From contig NZ_CAMYPD010000014.1 in assembly GCF_947286155.1 (NCBI RefSeq), positions 1-55,679 on the forward strand: DNA of 55,679 bases, in the 5' to 3' direction. The notes under the pieces were generated by a model. It was not told the DNA's origin. It was given only the letters and a program-made list of their open reading frames with translations, and ran no database searches. The stretch is from an uncultured Tessaracoccus sp. Its GTDB lineage: Bacteria; Actinomycetota; Actinomycetes; Propionibacteriales; Propionibacteriaceae. A program made the translations under genes and the position numbers. Positions 26,396-36,902 of this stretch are shown here, piece by piece (positions within the stretch are counted from its first letter, which is position 1; the number at the start of each line of letters is the position of its first letter).

Positions 26396-27137
26396 CGCAG
26401 CCCTTCAGCATTTCGGGGGCAATCCCGTAAGCGTTGGCAAGATGTTCTGGTGAGAGCACATCGTCGATAGCCCCAGTTGCTTGGACCGAACCAGCGGAGA
26501 GCAGCGTGGCTTGGTCGCAAAACCCACCGATACTTGAGATGTCATGGTGCACGATCATGACCGTCTTGCCCTGCGTGGCCACGTCCTGGAGGACGCTCCG
26601 GATCACGGATTCGGAGGCGATGTCTACCCCTGCGAATGGCTCGTCCATCATCAGCAGGTCACTTCCCTGAGCGAGTGTGCGTGCCACAAACACGCGCTGC
26701 TTTTGTCCGCCCGAGAGTGCTGATATATGTCTATCCGCGACGTCGGTCAGTCCCACGCGTTCCATCGCGGATGCGGCAGCCTTTCGCTCCGTGCGCCCCG
26801 GACGTCGCACCCAACCTAATCGTGGGAATGTCCCCATCAGGACTACGTCTTTGACCTTGATTGGGAAGTCCCACTCAACGCTGGCTGTCTGTGGCATGTA
26901 GGCAACACGCCTGCGTGCATGCTCCAAGGGCTTTCCAAAGAACGTGACCGTTCCTGTTGTGCCTGGGAGAAGACCGAGGGCCGCTTTCAGTAGCGTTGAT
27001 TTTCCTGATCCGTTCGGTCCGATGATGGCATGAACTGACCCAGCCTCAACGTCGAGATTCGCATCGACTAATGCCATGGTTTGCTGATAACCCGCGCTCA
27101 CGCCCCGCATATTGAGAGGAGCATCCAAGACACTCAC
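26388..27137 (-). CDS. Metal ABC transporter ATP-binding protein
   Basis: This ATPase of about 249 residues powers the metal importer. Walker A is GPNGSGKST, the Q-loop is YMPQTASVEWDFP, the signature is LSGGQKQRV, Walker B is LLMMDEP and the switch is VHHD. The GTG at 27137 is chosen because GAAAGG precedes it; an in-frame ATG at 27164 is only five bases after a 14-bp hairpin and has no visible ribosome site. It overlaps the first permease gene. Confidence 0.9.
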   Translation of the reverse strand: MSVLDAPLNMRGVSAGYQQTMALVDANLDVEAGSVHAIIGPNGSGKSTLLKAALGLLPGTTGTVTFFGKPLEHARRRVAYMPQTASVEWDFPIKVKDVVLMGTFPRLGWVRRPGRTERKAAASAMERVGLTDVADRHISALSGGQKQRVFVARTLAQGSDLLMMDEPFAGVDIASESVIRSVLQDVATQGKTVMIVHHDISSIGGFCDQATLLSAGSVQATGAIDDVLSPEHLANAYGIAPEMLKGCDG

Positions 27138-27168
27138 CTGCCTTTCGATGGCGCTGTGCGCCATACGC

Positions 27169-27213
27169 AAGCCTGTTGTGCGGCGGAGTGTTGCCCGCAC
27201 GCACAACAGGCTT
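27169..27213 (-). terminator. Intercistronic hairpin between binding-protein and ATPase genes
   Basis: AAGCCTGTTGTGCG (27169-27182) and CGCACAACAGGCTT (27200-27213) pair perfectly over 14 bp. There is no T-run on the transcribed side. It probably attenuates readthrough or protects the binding-protein mRNA, giving excess binding protein over the membrane subunits, as is common for ABC importers. Confidence 0.55.
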
Positions 27214-27234
27214 TGTATTCGTCCCGGTTCTGCG

Positions 27235-28161
27235 TTATCGAAGCGCCTCGCTAATTACTTCGATGTTCGACTTAAACGCTCCCAGGTAGGTATCGGTTGG
27301 GGCAGACTCTCCCAACGTGTCGGCGAATAGCTCTGTGTCCGCCACTTCGACGTCTCCTCCCTTGGCTCGCACGGACTCCTTCAAGTGCTGGATCGCCTCT
27401 GGGTTCTTGAGATTGTCTTGGAAAATGACCTTGACTTCGTGCTGGACAATCAACTCAGCGAGATCGTTTAGCTCAGCCGCTGAGATCTGAGATTCAGATG
27501 TGACGAGGTCCGTGGCGTGCACGTCGATCTTGTAGGTGGCGCCGAGGTAGTTGAACGCATCATGACCAGTGATAAGAATGCGCTTATTCTCCGGAATCTG
27601 GGCGAGTTTCTTCATCGCCTCTTCGTGAGCGTCCTGGATTTCGGACTTGTATTTCTTCGCATTGTCGGCGTAGGTGCTGGCGTTGTCCGGATCTATGTCG
27701 GAGAGTTTGTCTGCGATCGAATCCACGACGTAGTTCCACAGTAACGGTGAGTTCCAGACGTGCGGGTCGTGCCCTTGCGTTCCGTCGTCGGTCTCCCACG
27801 GCAGTAGGTCTTTTTCTGGGATGGCCTCAGCTGCCGGCAGTGACTTATCACCGAGTGAATCAAAGTGCTCCATCATTCGGTGTTCCATGTCGTGACTCGT
27901 CCACACGACGAGATCAGCGCTGTCAACCTTCTGGATGTCAGCGGTCGTCAGCTCTTGCGTGTGTGGGTCTCCGCCAGGGGCGACGAGCGTCGTCACCTCA
28001 ATACCTGGAGCGATGTTGTGAATGGCGTCGGTCAGGTATCCCGTCGAGGAGACGACGTCAAGTGCATCCCCGTCACCGTTGCTGCCAGACGAACACCCCG
28101 CTAACGCTGCCGTCGCACATGCAACAGCCACCAGCGCACCGACACAACGATTCATTCTCAC
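27235..28161 (-). CDS. Metal ABC transporter substrate-binding lipoprotein
   Basis: The 308-residue protein has a lipoprotein signal peptide (lipobox LAGC, Cys near residue 23) and is anchored outside the membrane. It belongs to the TroA/cluster A-I family of manganese, zinc and iron binding proteins. Metal ligands are expected in GGDPHTQEL, GHDPHVWNSP and GHDAFNYLG. It lacks the long histidine-rich loop typical of zinc-specific ZnuA proteins, which favours manganese or iron (inference). The GTG start has a GGGAGAG site; ATG 28155 is an alternative. It is the first gene of the operon and lies behind an iron-box palindrome. Confidence 0.9.
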   Translation of the reverse strand: MRMNRCVGALVAVACATAALAGCSSGSNGDGDALDVVSSTGYLTDAIHNIAPGIEVTTLVAPGGDPHTQELTTADIQKVDSADLVVWTSHDMEHRMMEHFDSLGDKSLPAAEAIPEKDLLPWETDDGTQGHDPHVWNSPLLWNYVVDSIADKLSDIDPDNASTYADNAKKYKSEIQDAHEEAMKKLAQIPENKRILITGHDAFNYLGATYKIDVHATDLVTSESQISAAELNDLAELIVQHEVKVIFQDNLKNPEAIQHLKESVRAKGGDVEVADTELFADTLGESAPTDTYLGAFKSNIEVISEALR

Positions 28162-28211
28162 GTTACTCTCCCAAACCTTCTACCGGGTCTCTCTTACGGC
28201 GGACCGCCCGT

Positions 28212-28244
28212 CGCAAACTTAGGTTAGGCAAACCTAAGTTTGCG
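28212..28244. promoter_or_regulatory. DtxR/IdeR-type iron box
   Basis: Perfect 14-bp arms CGCAAACTTAGGTT and AACCTAAGTTTGCG (28212-28225, 28231-28244) surround AGGCA. The core TTAGGTTAGGCAAACCTAA (28219-28237) matches the DtxR/IdeR consensus TTAGGTTAGGCTAACCTAA at 18 of 19 bases. It lies 50-80 bases before the binding-protein gene, where a metal-bound repressor would block the operon. Confidence 0.88.
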
Positions 28245-28325
28245 TGTCAAGGCTGGGGGTGCTGCCCGCTGGTGCGCATCGACGACGCTGTGTCGCCGTC
28301 GAAACAAATCTGGTGGCACAAACAA

Positions 28326-28355
28326 CCGGGGCGGCAACACCGAAGTATTGCCGCC
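28326..28355 (-). terminator. Hairpin after the transaldolase-family gene
   Basis: GGGGCGGCAA and TTGCCGCCCC pair perfectly over 10 bp around a 10-base loop. It lies 26 bases beyond the stop of the minus-strand transaldolase-family gene and probably ends its transcript before the metal operon promoter. Confidence 0.65.
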
Positions 28356-28381
28356 CCAGCGTGTACGCCTGAGTGCAGGGT

Positions 28382-29461
28382 TTACGGAGCTTCGACGATC
28401 AGGTCGCGCACCAGAAGGTCGAGATCCGCATCCGCGTTCAGGAACTGGCGGATGGTCTTGCGGGTGGCACCGAACTGCTCGAACTCCTCGACGCTCATGC
28501 CGTCCACCTCGTAGGCGCGCATGAACTCGGGGATGCCCTTGAGCGTCTCCATGATGTGCTCCGCCACGGGCTCGTCGATGCGCGACACCGGCTTGTACCC
28601 GGAATCGTTGACGCGCTTGGCCCACTTGAACGGGGGAGACACGACGAGGTCGCCGCCGATGAACTCGCTCCACTGCAGCACGTTGCGGTAGGCAGCGATG
28701 AGCAGACGGGCGCGCAGGCCGCGCTCCTTCATGATCTTGTAGGCGTGCTTCGACGCGGCGATGCCTGCCCACTCGAGGTGGCCCGGGTCGAGGAAGCGCT
28801 GCTCCTTCTCGACGACGGTCTTCAGCCAGTCGTCGAGGCGCCCAACCATGAGGGTGACGACCGGGCCCATCTGCGATACGTCGAGGCCTTCTTCCTCGCG
28901 ACGCTTCAGGCCGCGCTCGATAGCTTCTGCAGCGGCGATGACTTGAGGCACGGTGAAGGAAACAGTGACGTTGATGCTGACGCCGCGGTAGGTGGCGTCC
29001 TCGATGGCCTCGATGCCCACCTTCGTGGCGGGGATCTTCACGATGATGTTGGGTGCGAGCTCCGAGAACTCGAAGGCCTGGTCGGAAAGCGCCTTGGCGT
29101 TGCGGTGGAGGCGCGGGTCGGTCTGCACCGACAGGCGGCCATTCTTACCGTTCGACGCCTCGAAGGCCGGCTCCAGCAGTTTGGCGGCTTCGACGGACAT
29201 GTCCCGGATAGCCTGCCAGCCGATCTCGCTCTCGCCCCACGTCGGGTTGTCCTGCGCAATCTGACGGATGCGCGGGCCCCACACGTCGGGGTGCTTCTTG
29301 ATGGTGGTGTAGGCGATGACGGGGTTGCAGGTGGCTCCCACGCCGCCCATAGCGATGGACTGGCTTAGCTCCTCGATGTCCGCGGAGTCGTTCCACTGCG
29401 CGGTTTGGGGAAATTCTTGCGCGGCGTCCCACAGAGGGCCGGGGATGTGCTCGTCGGTCAT
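28382..29461 (-). CDS. Divergent transaldolase-family protein
   Basis: The 359-residue protein has the transaldolase barrel, with GATCNPVIAY, SVQTDPRL and the Schiff-base lysine in IIVKIPATKVG (K142). It is unlike the usual actinobacterial housekeeping transaldolase at its N-terminus. It stands at the head of the inositol region, and its promoter carries a perfect AACTTTGT-N4-ACAAAGTT palindrome shared in pattern with the iol promoters. It may act as transaldolase, or as an aldolase on a ketose phosphate such as the inositol intermediate DKG-6-P (inference). ATG with a GGAGGA site. Confidence 0.83.
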   Translation of the reverse strand: MTDEHIPGPLWDAAQEFPQTAQWNDSADIEELSQSIAMGGVGATCNPVIAYTTIKKHPDVWGPRIRQIAQDNPTWGESEIGWQAIRDMSVEAAKLLEPAFEASNGKNGRLSVQTDPRLHRNAKALSDQAFEFSELAPNIIVKIPATKVGIEAIEDATYRGVSINVTVSFTVPQVIAAAEAIERGLKRREEEGLDVSQMGPVVTLMVGRLDDWLKTVVEKEQRFLDPGHLEWAGIAASKHAYKIMKERGLRARLLIAAYRNVLQWSEFIGGDLVVSPPFKWAKRVNDSGYKPVSRIDEPVAEHIMETLKGIPEFMRAYEVDGMSVEEFEQFGATRKTIRQFLNADADLDLLVRDLIVEAP

Positions 29462-29527
29462 TGCTGTCCTCCTTGATGGCTCAGCCTAGAGCGGGTGTTC
29501 GTAGCCACTATTCAACGCCCTTTCAGC

Positions 29528-29547
29528 AACTTTGTCAATACAAAGTT
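29528..29547. promoter_or_regulatory. GntR-type operator of the transaldolase-family gene
   Basis: AACTTTGTCAATACAAAGTT is a perfect palindrome with 8-bp arms and a 4-base centre. On the minus strand it contains TTGACA, usable as the -35 hexamer for the gene starting at 29461. Similar TTTGT-N4-ACA sites occur at 30413, 37868, 40026 and 42340. Confidence 0.65.
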
Positions 29548-29576
29548 CGACGTGCACCCTTCGGCCACGGCTGATC

Positions 29577-30320
29577 TCAGGCAAACACCGTCTGGCTATA
29601 GGTGTAGCGACTCGCCCGGTACACGTGGGTGCCCACCTCGACGGGTTGTTGCTGTTCGTCGTAGGCCGTGCGCTGCATCATGAGCAGCGCAGCGCCGGGG
29701 GGTTCGTCGAGCAGCTGCGCCTCGGTGTCGTCGGCCAGGCGCGCACCGATGTTCTGGGTGCCGAGCTTAATCTGCACGCCGCGTTCGCGCAGGAGCTCGT
29801 AGAAGCCGTGGTCCACGAGTTCGGCGCGGGTGGGCGCGATGCTTTCGGGCAGCACGTTCATCATGAGGGCGAGAGGTTCCCCGTCGCTGAAGCGCAGGCG
29901 CTTGATGCGCACGACGGGGGTGCCGACGGCGAGTGACAGCATGGCTGCGGTGTCCTCGTCGGCGGGGTGGGCCATCCACTCGAGCACCTGGGTGGTGACG
30001 GATCGACCGTCGCGGGCGAGGTCGTCGTGGAGGCTCGTGAGCGCCATGGGGCGATGAATCTGGCGGGGAGCGACGGCGGTGCCTGCGCCCCGTCGACGCA
30101 CGATCAAGCCGCGGTTCACGAGGGTTTCGAGCGCGCGCCGGGCTGTCGGTCGTGACACCTGGAGTCGCTGGGCCATCGAAACCTCGTCTTCGAGCTTCGT
30201 GCCCGGCTCGACGGCGCCCGACTGGATCAGGCTGATCAGCGGGTCGGCGATCTGCTGGTGCAGGGGGATTGGGCTGTTGCGATCAATCTCCACTTCGAGA
30301 CTGAAATGCTCTTTGGACAT
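29577..30320 (-). CDS. GntR/HutC-family transcriptional regulator, probable inositol regulator
   Basis: The 247-residue protein has an N-terminal winged helix (PIPLHQQIADPLISLIQSGAV and VSRPTARRALETLVNRGLIVRRRG) and a C-terminal UTRA effector domain (EPLALMMNVLPESI to the end). It lies between the divergent iolC operon and the transaldolase-family gene. HutC-type regulators bind TTGT-N4-ACAA palindromes, and such sites recur through this region, so it probably represses the inositol genes and is released by a pathway intermediate. ATG 30320. A half-site (ATACAAAG) near 30358 may allow autoregulation. Confidence 0.88.
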   Translation of the reverse strand: MSKEHFSLEVEIDRNSPIPLHQQIADPLISLIQSGAVEPGTKLEDEVSMAQRLQVSRPTARRALETLVNRGLIVRRRGAGTAVAPRQIHRPMALTSLHDDLARDGRSVTTQVLEWMAHPADEDTAAMLSLAVGTPVVRIKRLRFSDGEPLALMMNVLPESIAPTRAELVDHGFYELLRERGVQIKLGTQNIGARLADDTEAQLLDEPPGAALLMMQRTAYDEQQQPVEVGTHVYRASRYTYSQTVFA

Positions 30321-30412
30321 CCTCGGGCTTTCTTGTTGTGACTTATAGCATCGTAGGAGGATACAAAGATTTGAGCGAATTTGGGAGCCCTATCCAGCAC
30401 CCCGCCTCCCAG

Positions 30413-30446
30413 TTTGTCTTGACATTTGGGAATGCCTGTCTAGGAT
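30413..30446 (+). promoter_or_regulatory. iolC operon promoter with overlapping operator
   Basis: The -35 TTGACA (30419-30424) and the -10 TAGGAT (30441-30446) are 16 bases apart. The operator-like TTTGTCTTGACATTT (30413-30427) covers the -35, so a bound repressor would exclude RNA polymerase. Confidence 0.7.
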
Positions 30447-30476
30447 TGAGTGCAGGACCTCGACGAAGCGGGTGAC

Positions 30477-31505
30477 ATGGGACTGTTCAATGTCGATGCA
30501 CTGGATGTGCTCACGATGGGGCGCATCGGTGTGGATATTTATCCACTGCAGACCGGCGTCGGCCTGCAGGACGTCGACAATTTCGGCAAATTCCTGGGCG
30601 GCAGCCCCACCAACGTCGCCGTCGCCGCAGCGCGTATGGGTAGCTCGTCGGGCATCGTGAGCGCCGTGGGTGAAGACCCGTTCGGCACCTTTTGCCGGGA
30701 GGAGCTCGGTCGCCTGGGTGTGTACGAAGACTTCGTGCAGACCATGGTCGGGCACAACACCCCCGTCACCTTCTGCGAGATCTTCCCGCCCGACAATTTC
30801 CCGCTCTACTTCTACCGACGCCCCGTCGCGCCCGACATGCTGCTCACTCCTGACACGCTCCCCGTCGGCGCCATCGAAGCGGCCCGCGTGTTCTGGCTCA
30901 CCGGCACCGGGTTCTCCAGCCAGCCCAGCCGCGACACACACTTCGCCGCACTCGAAACCCGCGCGAGCAGCGGTATGACAGCCCTCGACCTGGATTTCCG
31001 CCCACAGTTCTGGGAGAGTCCCGACGAGGCCCGCATCCACATGCGTGAGGCACTCAGGAAGGTGACGATCGCCGTCGGCAACCGTGAAGAGTGCAAGGTC
31101 GCCGTCGGAGAAGACGACCCCATCGCAGCCGGCCGAGCACTGCTGAAGCTCGGCGTGCAGGTGGCCATCGTGAAAGATGGGCCGCGGGGAGCCACGCTCA
31201 TCACCTCCGACGAAGTGGTCCACGTACCCGGCACCCGCGTCGAAGTGCTCAATGGGCTCGGCTCCGGCGACGCCTTCGGCGGAGCACTGTGTTACGGATT
31301 GGTGCAAGGCTGGGAACTGGGCGAGATGCTCGCCGTAGCATCTGCGGCGGGGGCGATCGTCGCGTCGAGGCTCGAATGCGCGACGGCGATGCCCACCCTG
31401 CCCGAGCTACGCCGCATGGTGCAGGAGCACCCACAACCGCTATCGAGAACATGCACAACCAATCGCTCCCATGGTGGAGCTCCAAGTGAGGAGAGCAATG
31501 ACTGA
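30477..31505 (+). CDS. 5-dehydro-2-deoxygluconokinase
   Basis: This PfkB-family kinase of about 342 residues phosphorylates 5-dehydro-2-deoxy-D-gluconate with ATP, step five of myo-inositol breakdown. Motifs are GRIGVDIYPLQTGVGL, GGSPTNVAVAAARMG and the ATP/catalytic signature LNGLGSGDAFGGALCYGL. ATG 30477 is chosen because a GTG at 30450 lies too close to the -10 hexamer. The iolB start codon lies within the last codons of this gene, implying coupling. Confidence 0.93.
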   Translation: MGLFNVDALDVLTMGRIGVDIYPLQTGVGLQDVDNFGKFLGGSPTNVAVAAARMGSSSGIVSAVGEDPFGTFCREELGRLGVYEDFVQTMVGHNTPVTFCEIFPPDNFPLYFYRRPVAPDMLLTPDTLPVGAIEAARVFWLTGTGFSSQPSRDTHFAALETRASSGMTALDLDFRPQFWESPDEARIHMREALRKVTIAVGNREECKVAVGEDDPIAAGRALLKLGVQVAIVKDGPRGATLITSDEVVHVPGTRVEVLNGLGSGDAFGGALCYGLVQGWELGEMLAVASAAGAIVASRLECATAMPTLPELRRMVQEHPQPLSRTCTTNRSHGGAPSEESND

Positions 31506-32363
31506 ACACGTGTTGCCCGCAGGCTCGACGGCCAACGGGGCCGTCGAAGTGGATGTCAGCCCTAAGCGTGCAGGGTGGACTTGGTCTGGGCTGCAGGTGG
31601 TTGCGCTTGCCGCCGGCGAATCGCACACGATCCGCACGGAAGGCCATGAATACCTGGTGCTGCCGCTTGCCGGCGGGTGCACCGTCGAAGTGGACGGGCA
31701 GAGCCACGAGCTGCAGGGCCGCTCCACCATCTGGGGTGAGACCACCGACTACCTGTACCTGCCGTCGGGTGCGGAAGCCACCGTCACCGCTACGCGCGAC
31801 GGGCGGTTCGCGCTGCCGTACTGCGTGGCCTCCGAGAAGCTTGAGGTGCGCTACTGCCCGGCCGACGAGGTCAGCGTCGGCATTCGCGGCGCTGGCGTGA
31901 TGAGCCGTCAGGTATCCAACTACGCCATCGGCAACCCGCTGCACACGTCGCGCCTGCTCGTCACCGAGGTCATCACCCCAGGCGGCAACTGGTCGAGCTA
32001 CCCGCCCCACAAGCACGACGAGGACTCCGAGAACGAGCGCGAGCTCGAGGAGATCTACTACTTCGAGATTGAGCCCGACGAGCACGGCCCCGGCATGGCG
32101 TTCCACGCCACCTACGGCACCGATGAGCGTCCCATCGACGTGGCTCTCCGCGTCGGCAATGGCGACGTCGCGCTCGTGCCACACGGCTACCACGGCCCCT
32201 GCGTGGCAGCACCCGGATACAACCTGTACTACTTGAACGTCATGGCTGGTCCTGGCGATTCCACGTGGCTGTCCGTCGACGATCCCTGTTACGGCTGGCT
32301 GCGCGACACCTGGGAGTCGGCCGACGCTGATCCCCGCCTCCCGCTTGATCCCAAGGAGCACGT

Positions 32364-32367
<4 letters not shown>
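31498..32367 (+). CDS. 5-deoxy-glucuronate isomerase
   Basis: The 289-residue bicupin enzyme isomerises 5-deoxy-D-glucuronate to 5-dehydro-2-deoxygluconate in the inositol pathway. The family's C-terminal cupin with metal ligands is visible (SSYPPHKHDEDSENERELEEIYYFEI, then PHGYHGPCVAAPGYNLYYLNVMAG). ATG 31498 has a GAGGAGAG site and overlaps the iolC end by eight bases. It overlaps iolD by four bases (ATGA). Confidence 0.95.
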
Positions 32368-34247
<1,880 letters not shown>

Positions 34248-34260
34248 CAAGGAGCAACAC

Positions 34261-35772
34261 ATGACCGAACTGACTATGAAGCATTGGATTGATGGCAAGG
34301 AGGTCGTCGAAGACGGCGCCGACGTCATCGACATCGACTCGCCCACTACCGGCCAGGTGCTCGGCGGCGTCGCAGAGGCGAGCATCGAGCTCATCGAGCG
34401 CGCCATCCAGGGCGCCCGCAAGGCGCAGAAGGAATGGGCGGCTATGTCGCTCGCGAAGCGCACCGCCGTGATGTTCAACTTCCGCAACCTCATGGTGGAG
34501 CGCCAGGATGAACTCGCCGCCATCATCGTGAAGGAAGGCGGGAAGACCCACGGCGATGCGCTCGGTGAGATCGCGCGTGGTCTGGAGATCGTCGAATTCG
34601 CTTGCGGCATCCACAACGCGCTCAAGGGCGACTACACCTCCGGCGCCTCGACGGGCATCGACATCCACACCATCCGCCAGCCCGTTGGCGTCGTCGGTGC
34701 CATCTGCCCGTTCAACTTCCCCATGATGGTGCCCATGTGGATGCACCCGATGGCGCTCGCCACCGGCAACGCCGTCGTGCTGAAGCCCGCCACCCCAGTG
34801 CCGACGGTGTCCCTCACCGTCGCGAAGATGTACCAGGAGGCGGGGCTGCCCGACGGCCTGTTCCAGGTGGTCTGCGGCGACAAGCAGGTGGTGCAGCACA
34901 TGCTCAACTCCGACGGCATCGACGCGATCTCGTTCGTCGGCTCGACGCCGGTGGCGAAGATCATCGCTGAGGGCTGCGCGAAGACCGGCAAGCGTTACCA
35001 GGCGCTCGGCGGCGCGAACAACCACGCCATCGTGATGCCCGACGCCAACCTCGATTTCGCTGCGAAGCACATCGTCTCCGGTGCGTTCGGTGCGGCTGGT
35101 CAGCGCTGCATGGCGCTGCCCGTCGTGGTGGCCGTGGGCGAGGCCGCCGATCCGCTGATCGAGAAGGTGAAGGCGCAGGCGGAGGCGCTCGTGCTCGGGC
35201 CTGGTGAGGACCCGAAGTCCGAGCTCGGCCCCGTCATCTCGGCCAAGTCGAAGGAGCGCATCATCTCCTGGATCGACGAGGCTGAGGCCGCGGGTGCTCG
35301 CGTGGTCTTGGATGGCCGCGGATTCCAGCATGCCGACGAGCAGTTCGCCGGCGGTAACTGGCTTGGCCCGACGATCCTCGACAACGTGCCGCTCGACACC
35401 AAGGCATACTGCGAGGAGATCTTCGGCCCCGTGCTCGTCGTCGTGCGTGCCGAGAGCTACGACGAGGCCATCAAGATTGTGAACTCCAGCGAGTTCGGCA
35501 ACGGTTCGGCGATCTTCACCGAGTCGGGTGAGTACGCTCGTCGCTTCGAGCTCGACGTCGAAGCAGGCATGGTGGGCATCAACGTGCCGATCCCGGTGCC
35601 GGTGGGCTACTACTCCTTCGGTGGCTGGAAGGGCTCGCTGTACGGCGACGTGAAGATGCACGGCCAGGAGGGCGTGAACTTCTACACCAAGGCCAAGGTC
35701 ATCACCACCCGCTGGGCAGGTCGCCCCGACGAACACGTCGGACTCGACTTCGTCGCCTCCGCTTCGCGGTAA
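34261..35772 (+). CDS. CoA-acylating methylmalonate/malonate-semialdehyde dehydrogenase
   Basis: The 503-residue aldehyde dehydrogenase converts malonate semialdehyde with CoA and NAD to acetyl-CoA and CO2, the last inositol step; it can also act on methylmalonate semialdehyde to give propionyl-CoA. It shows GVVGAICPFNFPMMVPMWMHP, FVGSTPVAKII and the catalytic cysteine in GAAGQRCMALP (C283). The ATG follows AAGGAG. It ends the iolCBDA operon; a perfect 20-bp hairpin follows. Confidence 0.95.
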   Translation: MTELTMKHWIDGKEVVEDGADVIDIDSPTTGQVLGGVAEASIELIERAIQGARKAQKEWAAMSLAKRTAVMFNFRNLMVERQDELAAIIVKEGGKTHGDALGEIARGLEIVEFACGIHNALKGDYTSGASTGIDIHTIRQPVGVVGAICPFNFPMMVPMWMHPMALATGNAVVLKPATPVPTVSLTVAKMYQEAGLPDGLFQVVCGDKQVVQHMLNSDGIDAISFVGSTPVAKIIAEGCAKTGKRYQALGGANNHAIVMPDANLDFAAKHIVSGAFGAAGQRCMALPVVVAVGEAADPLIEKVKAQAEALVLGPGEDPKSELGPVISAKSKERIISWIDEAEAAGARVVLDGRGFQHADEQFAGGNWLGPTILDNVPLDTKAYCEEIFGPVLVVVRAESYDEAIKIVNSSEFGNGSAIFTESGEYARRFELDVEAGMVGINVPIPVPVGYYSFGGWKGSLYGDVKMHGQEGVNFYTKAKVITTRWAGRPDEHVGLDFVASASR

Positions 35773-35820
35773 ATCCGCCGCCCAGCTGGGCGATGGGCTC
35801 CGCCGAAGCCCGGCGGAATT

Positions 35821-35866
35821 AAGGAATGAGGGATTCCACCATTTTCGGTGGAATCCCTCATTCCTT
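35821..35866. terminator. Perfect 20-bp hairpin, copy 2
   Basis: Arms 35821-35840 and 35847-35866 pair perfectly around ATTTTC, the reverse complement of the loop in copy 1 (6281-6324), so the element is inverted relative to it. It probably terminates iolCBDA. Together with copy 3 it brackets the DUF559 gene. Confidence 0.75.
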
Positions 35867-35943
35867 ATCTGTGGAGGGGTGAGTTTTCCACAGCTTCGCG
35901 ATGGGGCATGGACGGGAGCGCCCAGCCAGGGCAGCATGTCGCC

Positions 35944-36852
35944 ATGGTGCATCCCGACGCAGCGCTTGCCTCGCTCCTGCGCACGCAGGCAGGTGCAGTG
36001 AGCGCGAAACAGCTACTGGCGCTCGGGTTTTCCAGGCGGCAGATCGAGCGCCTGGCGAGACGGTGGGTGCGCGTGGCGTCGGGGATCTTCGTCGAAGCCA
36101 TGACCTTCGCCGCCGCAGTCTGGGCCGGGCTGCTGCGCGGGGGAGAGGGTGCAGTGGTGGGCGGCGAGGCTGCCGGTCACCTCGCAGGTTTCCTCCCGAC
36201 GGAACCCCGCACGGTGGTCGTGTGGGCCAGGCATGTACACGAGGACATGCGGGTGGGGCCGTGGCTTGTGCAGTTTCGGCAGGGGAAGCGCGGCGGGCGG
36301 GGCACTCCGCCGGCAACACGCCCTGAGGTGACCGTGCTTGATATCGCCGAGCGTTCGTCGGAGGTGGATGCTGTTGGGGCGCTCACGCGTGCGCTAGCGG
36401 AGCGGCACACCACTGGCGAGCGCGTGGCAAGGGAACTCAATGGCCGGGGCCGGCAGCGGCATCGACGGCTGATCGCGCGGCTGTGTGAGGAAGGGGAAGC
36501 AGGGATCGAGAGCGCGCTGGAGTATCTGCTGCTGCGCAACGTGATTCGCGCCCATGGTCTGCCGGAGCCGGACCGCCAACGTCGACGCACGGCGGGCCGC
36601 GTCGACAACCACTACGACGAATACGGGCTCATCGTCGAGGCCGATGGTGCAAGCCACCACCGCGATAAGGCGCACGATTATTTCCGCGATAACGAACACC
36701 TGCTCGTTCACGACGAACGCACGCTGCGGTTTGGCTGGGTGCAGGTGAACGCACAGGCATGCCGGGCTGCAGACCAGCTCGCGCGTGGGCTGGAGCAGGG
36801 TGGCTGGGACGGGAACCGAGGGTCAACGACGTGTGACTGCAATACGGAATGA
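35944..36852 (+). CDS. AbiEi-like N-terminal plus DUF559 nuclease-like protein
   Basis: The 302-residue protein begins with a winged-helix domain of the type IV antitoxin AbiEi kind (LRTQAGAVSAKQLLALGFSRRQIERLARRWVRVASGIF). The C-terminal DUF559 domain resembles very-short-patch-repair-type nucleases (YDEYGLIVEADGASHH, then HDERTLRFGWVQVN). The function is unknown; such proteins are common in actinobacteria and are usually alone. The ATG at 35944 gives the family N-terminus; ATG 35908 is possible. It interrupts the inositol region between two copies of the same perfect hairpin. Confidence 0.75.
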   Translation: MVHPDAALASLLRTQAGAVSAKQLLALGFSRRQIERLARRWVRVASGIFVEAMTFAAAVWAGLLRGGEGAVVGGEAAGHLAGFLPTEPRTVVVWARHVHEDMRVGPWLVQFRQGKRGGRGTPPATRPEVTVLDIAERSSEVDAVGALTRALAERHTTGERVARELNGRGRQRHRRLIARLCEEGEAGIESALEYLLLRNVIRAHGLPEPDRQRRRTAGRVDNHYDEYGLIVEADGASHHRDKAHDYFRDNEHLLVHDERTLRFGWVQVNAQACRAADQLARGLEQGGWDGNRGSTTCDCNTE

Positions 36853-36887
36853 GGGATTCCACCAAAAACGGTGGAATCCCTCATTCC
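36846..36887. terminator. Perfect 18-bp hairpin, copy 3
   Basis: Arms 36846-36863 and 36870-36887 pair perfectly around AAAAAC and reuse the stem of 6281 and 35821. It overlaps the last codons of the DUF559 gene (stop at 36850-36852) and faces the end of iolE on the minus strand, so it can stop both transcripts. Confidence 0.75.
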
Positions 36888-36902
36888 TTGTGAAGATGTC
36901 AC

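Noticed and set aside
35848..35943. Upstream extension of the DUF559 protein
   Set aside because: The extra codons lie inside the perfect hairpin and encode no conserved residues; ATG 35944 gives the family N-terminus.
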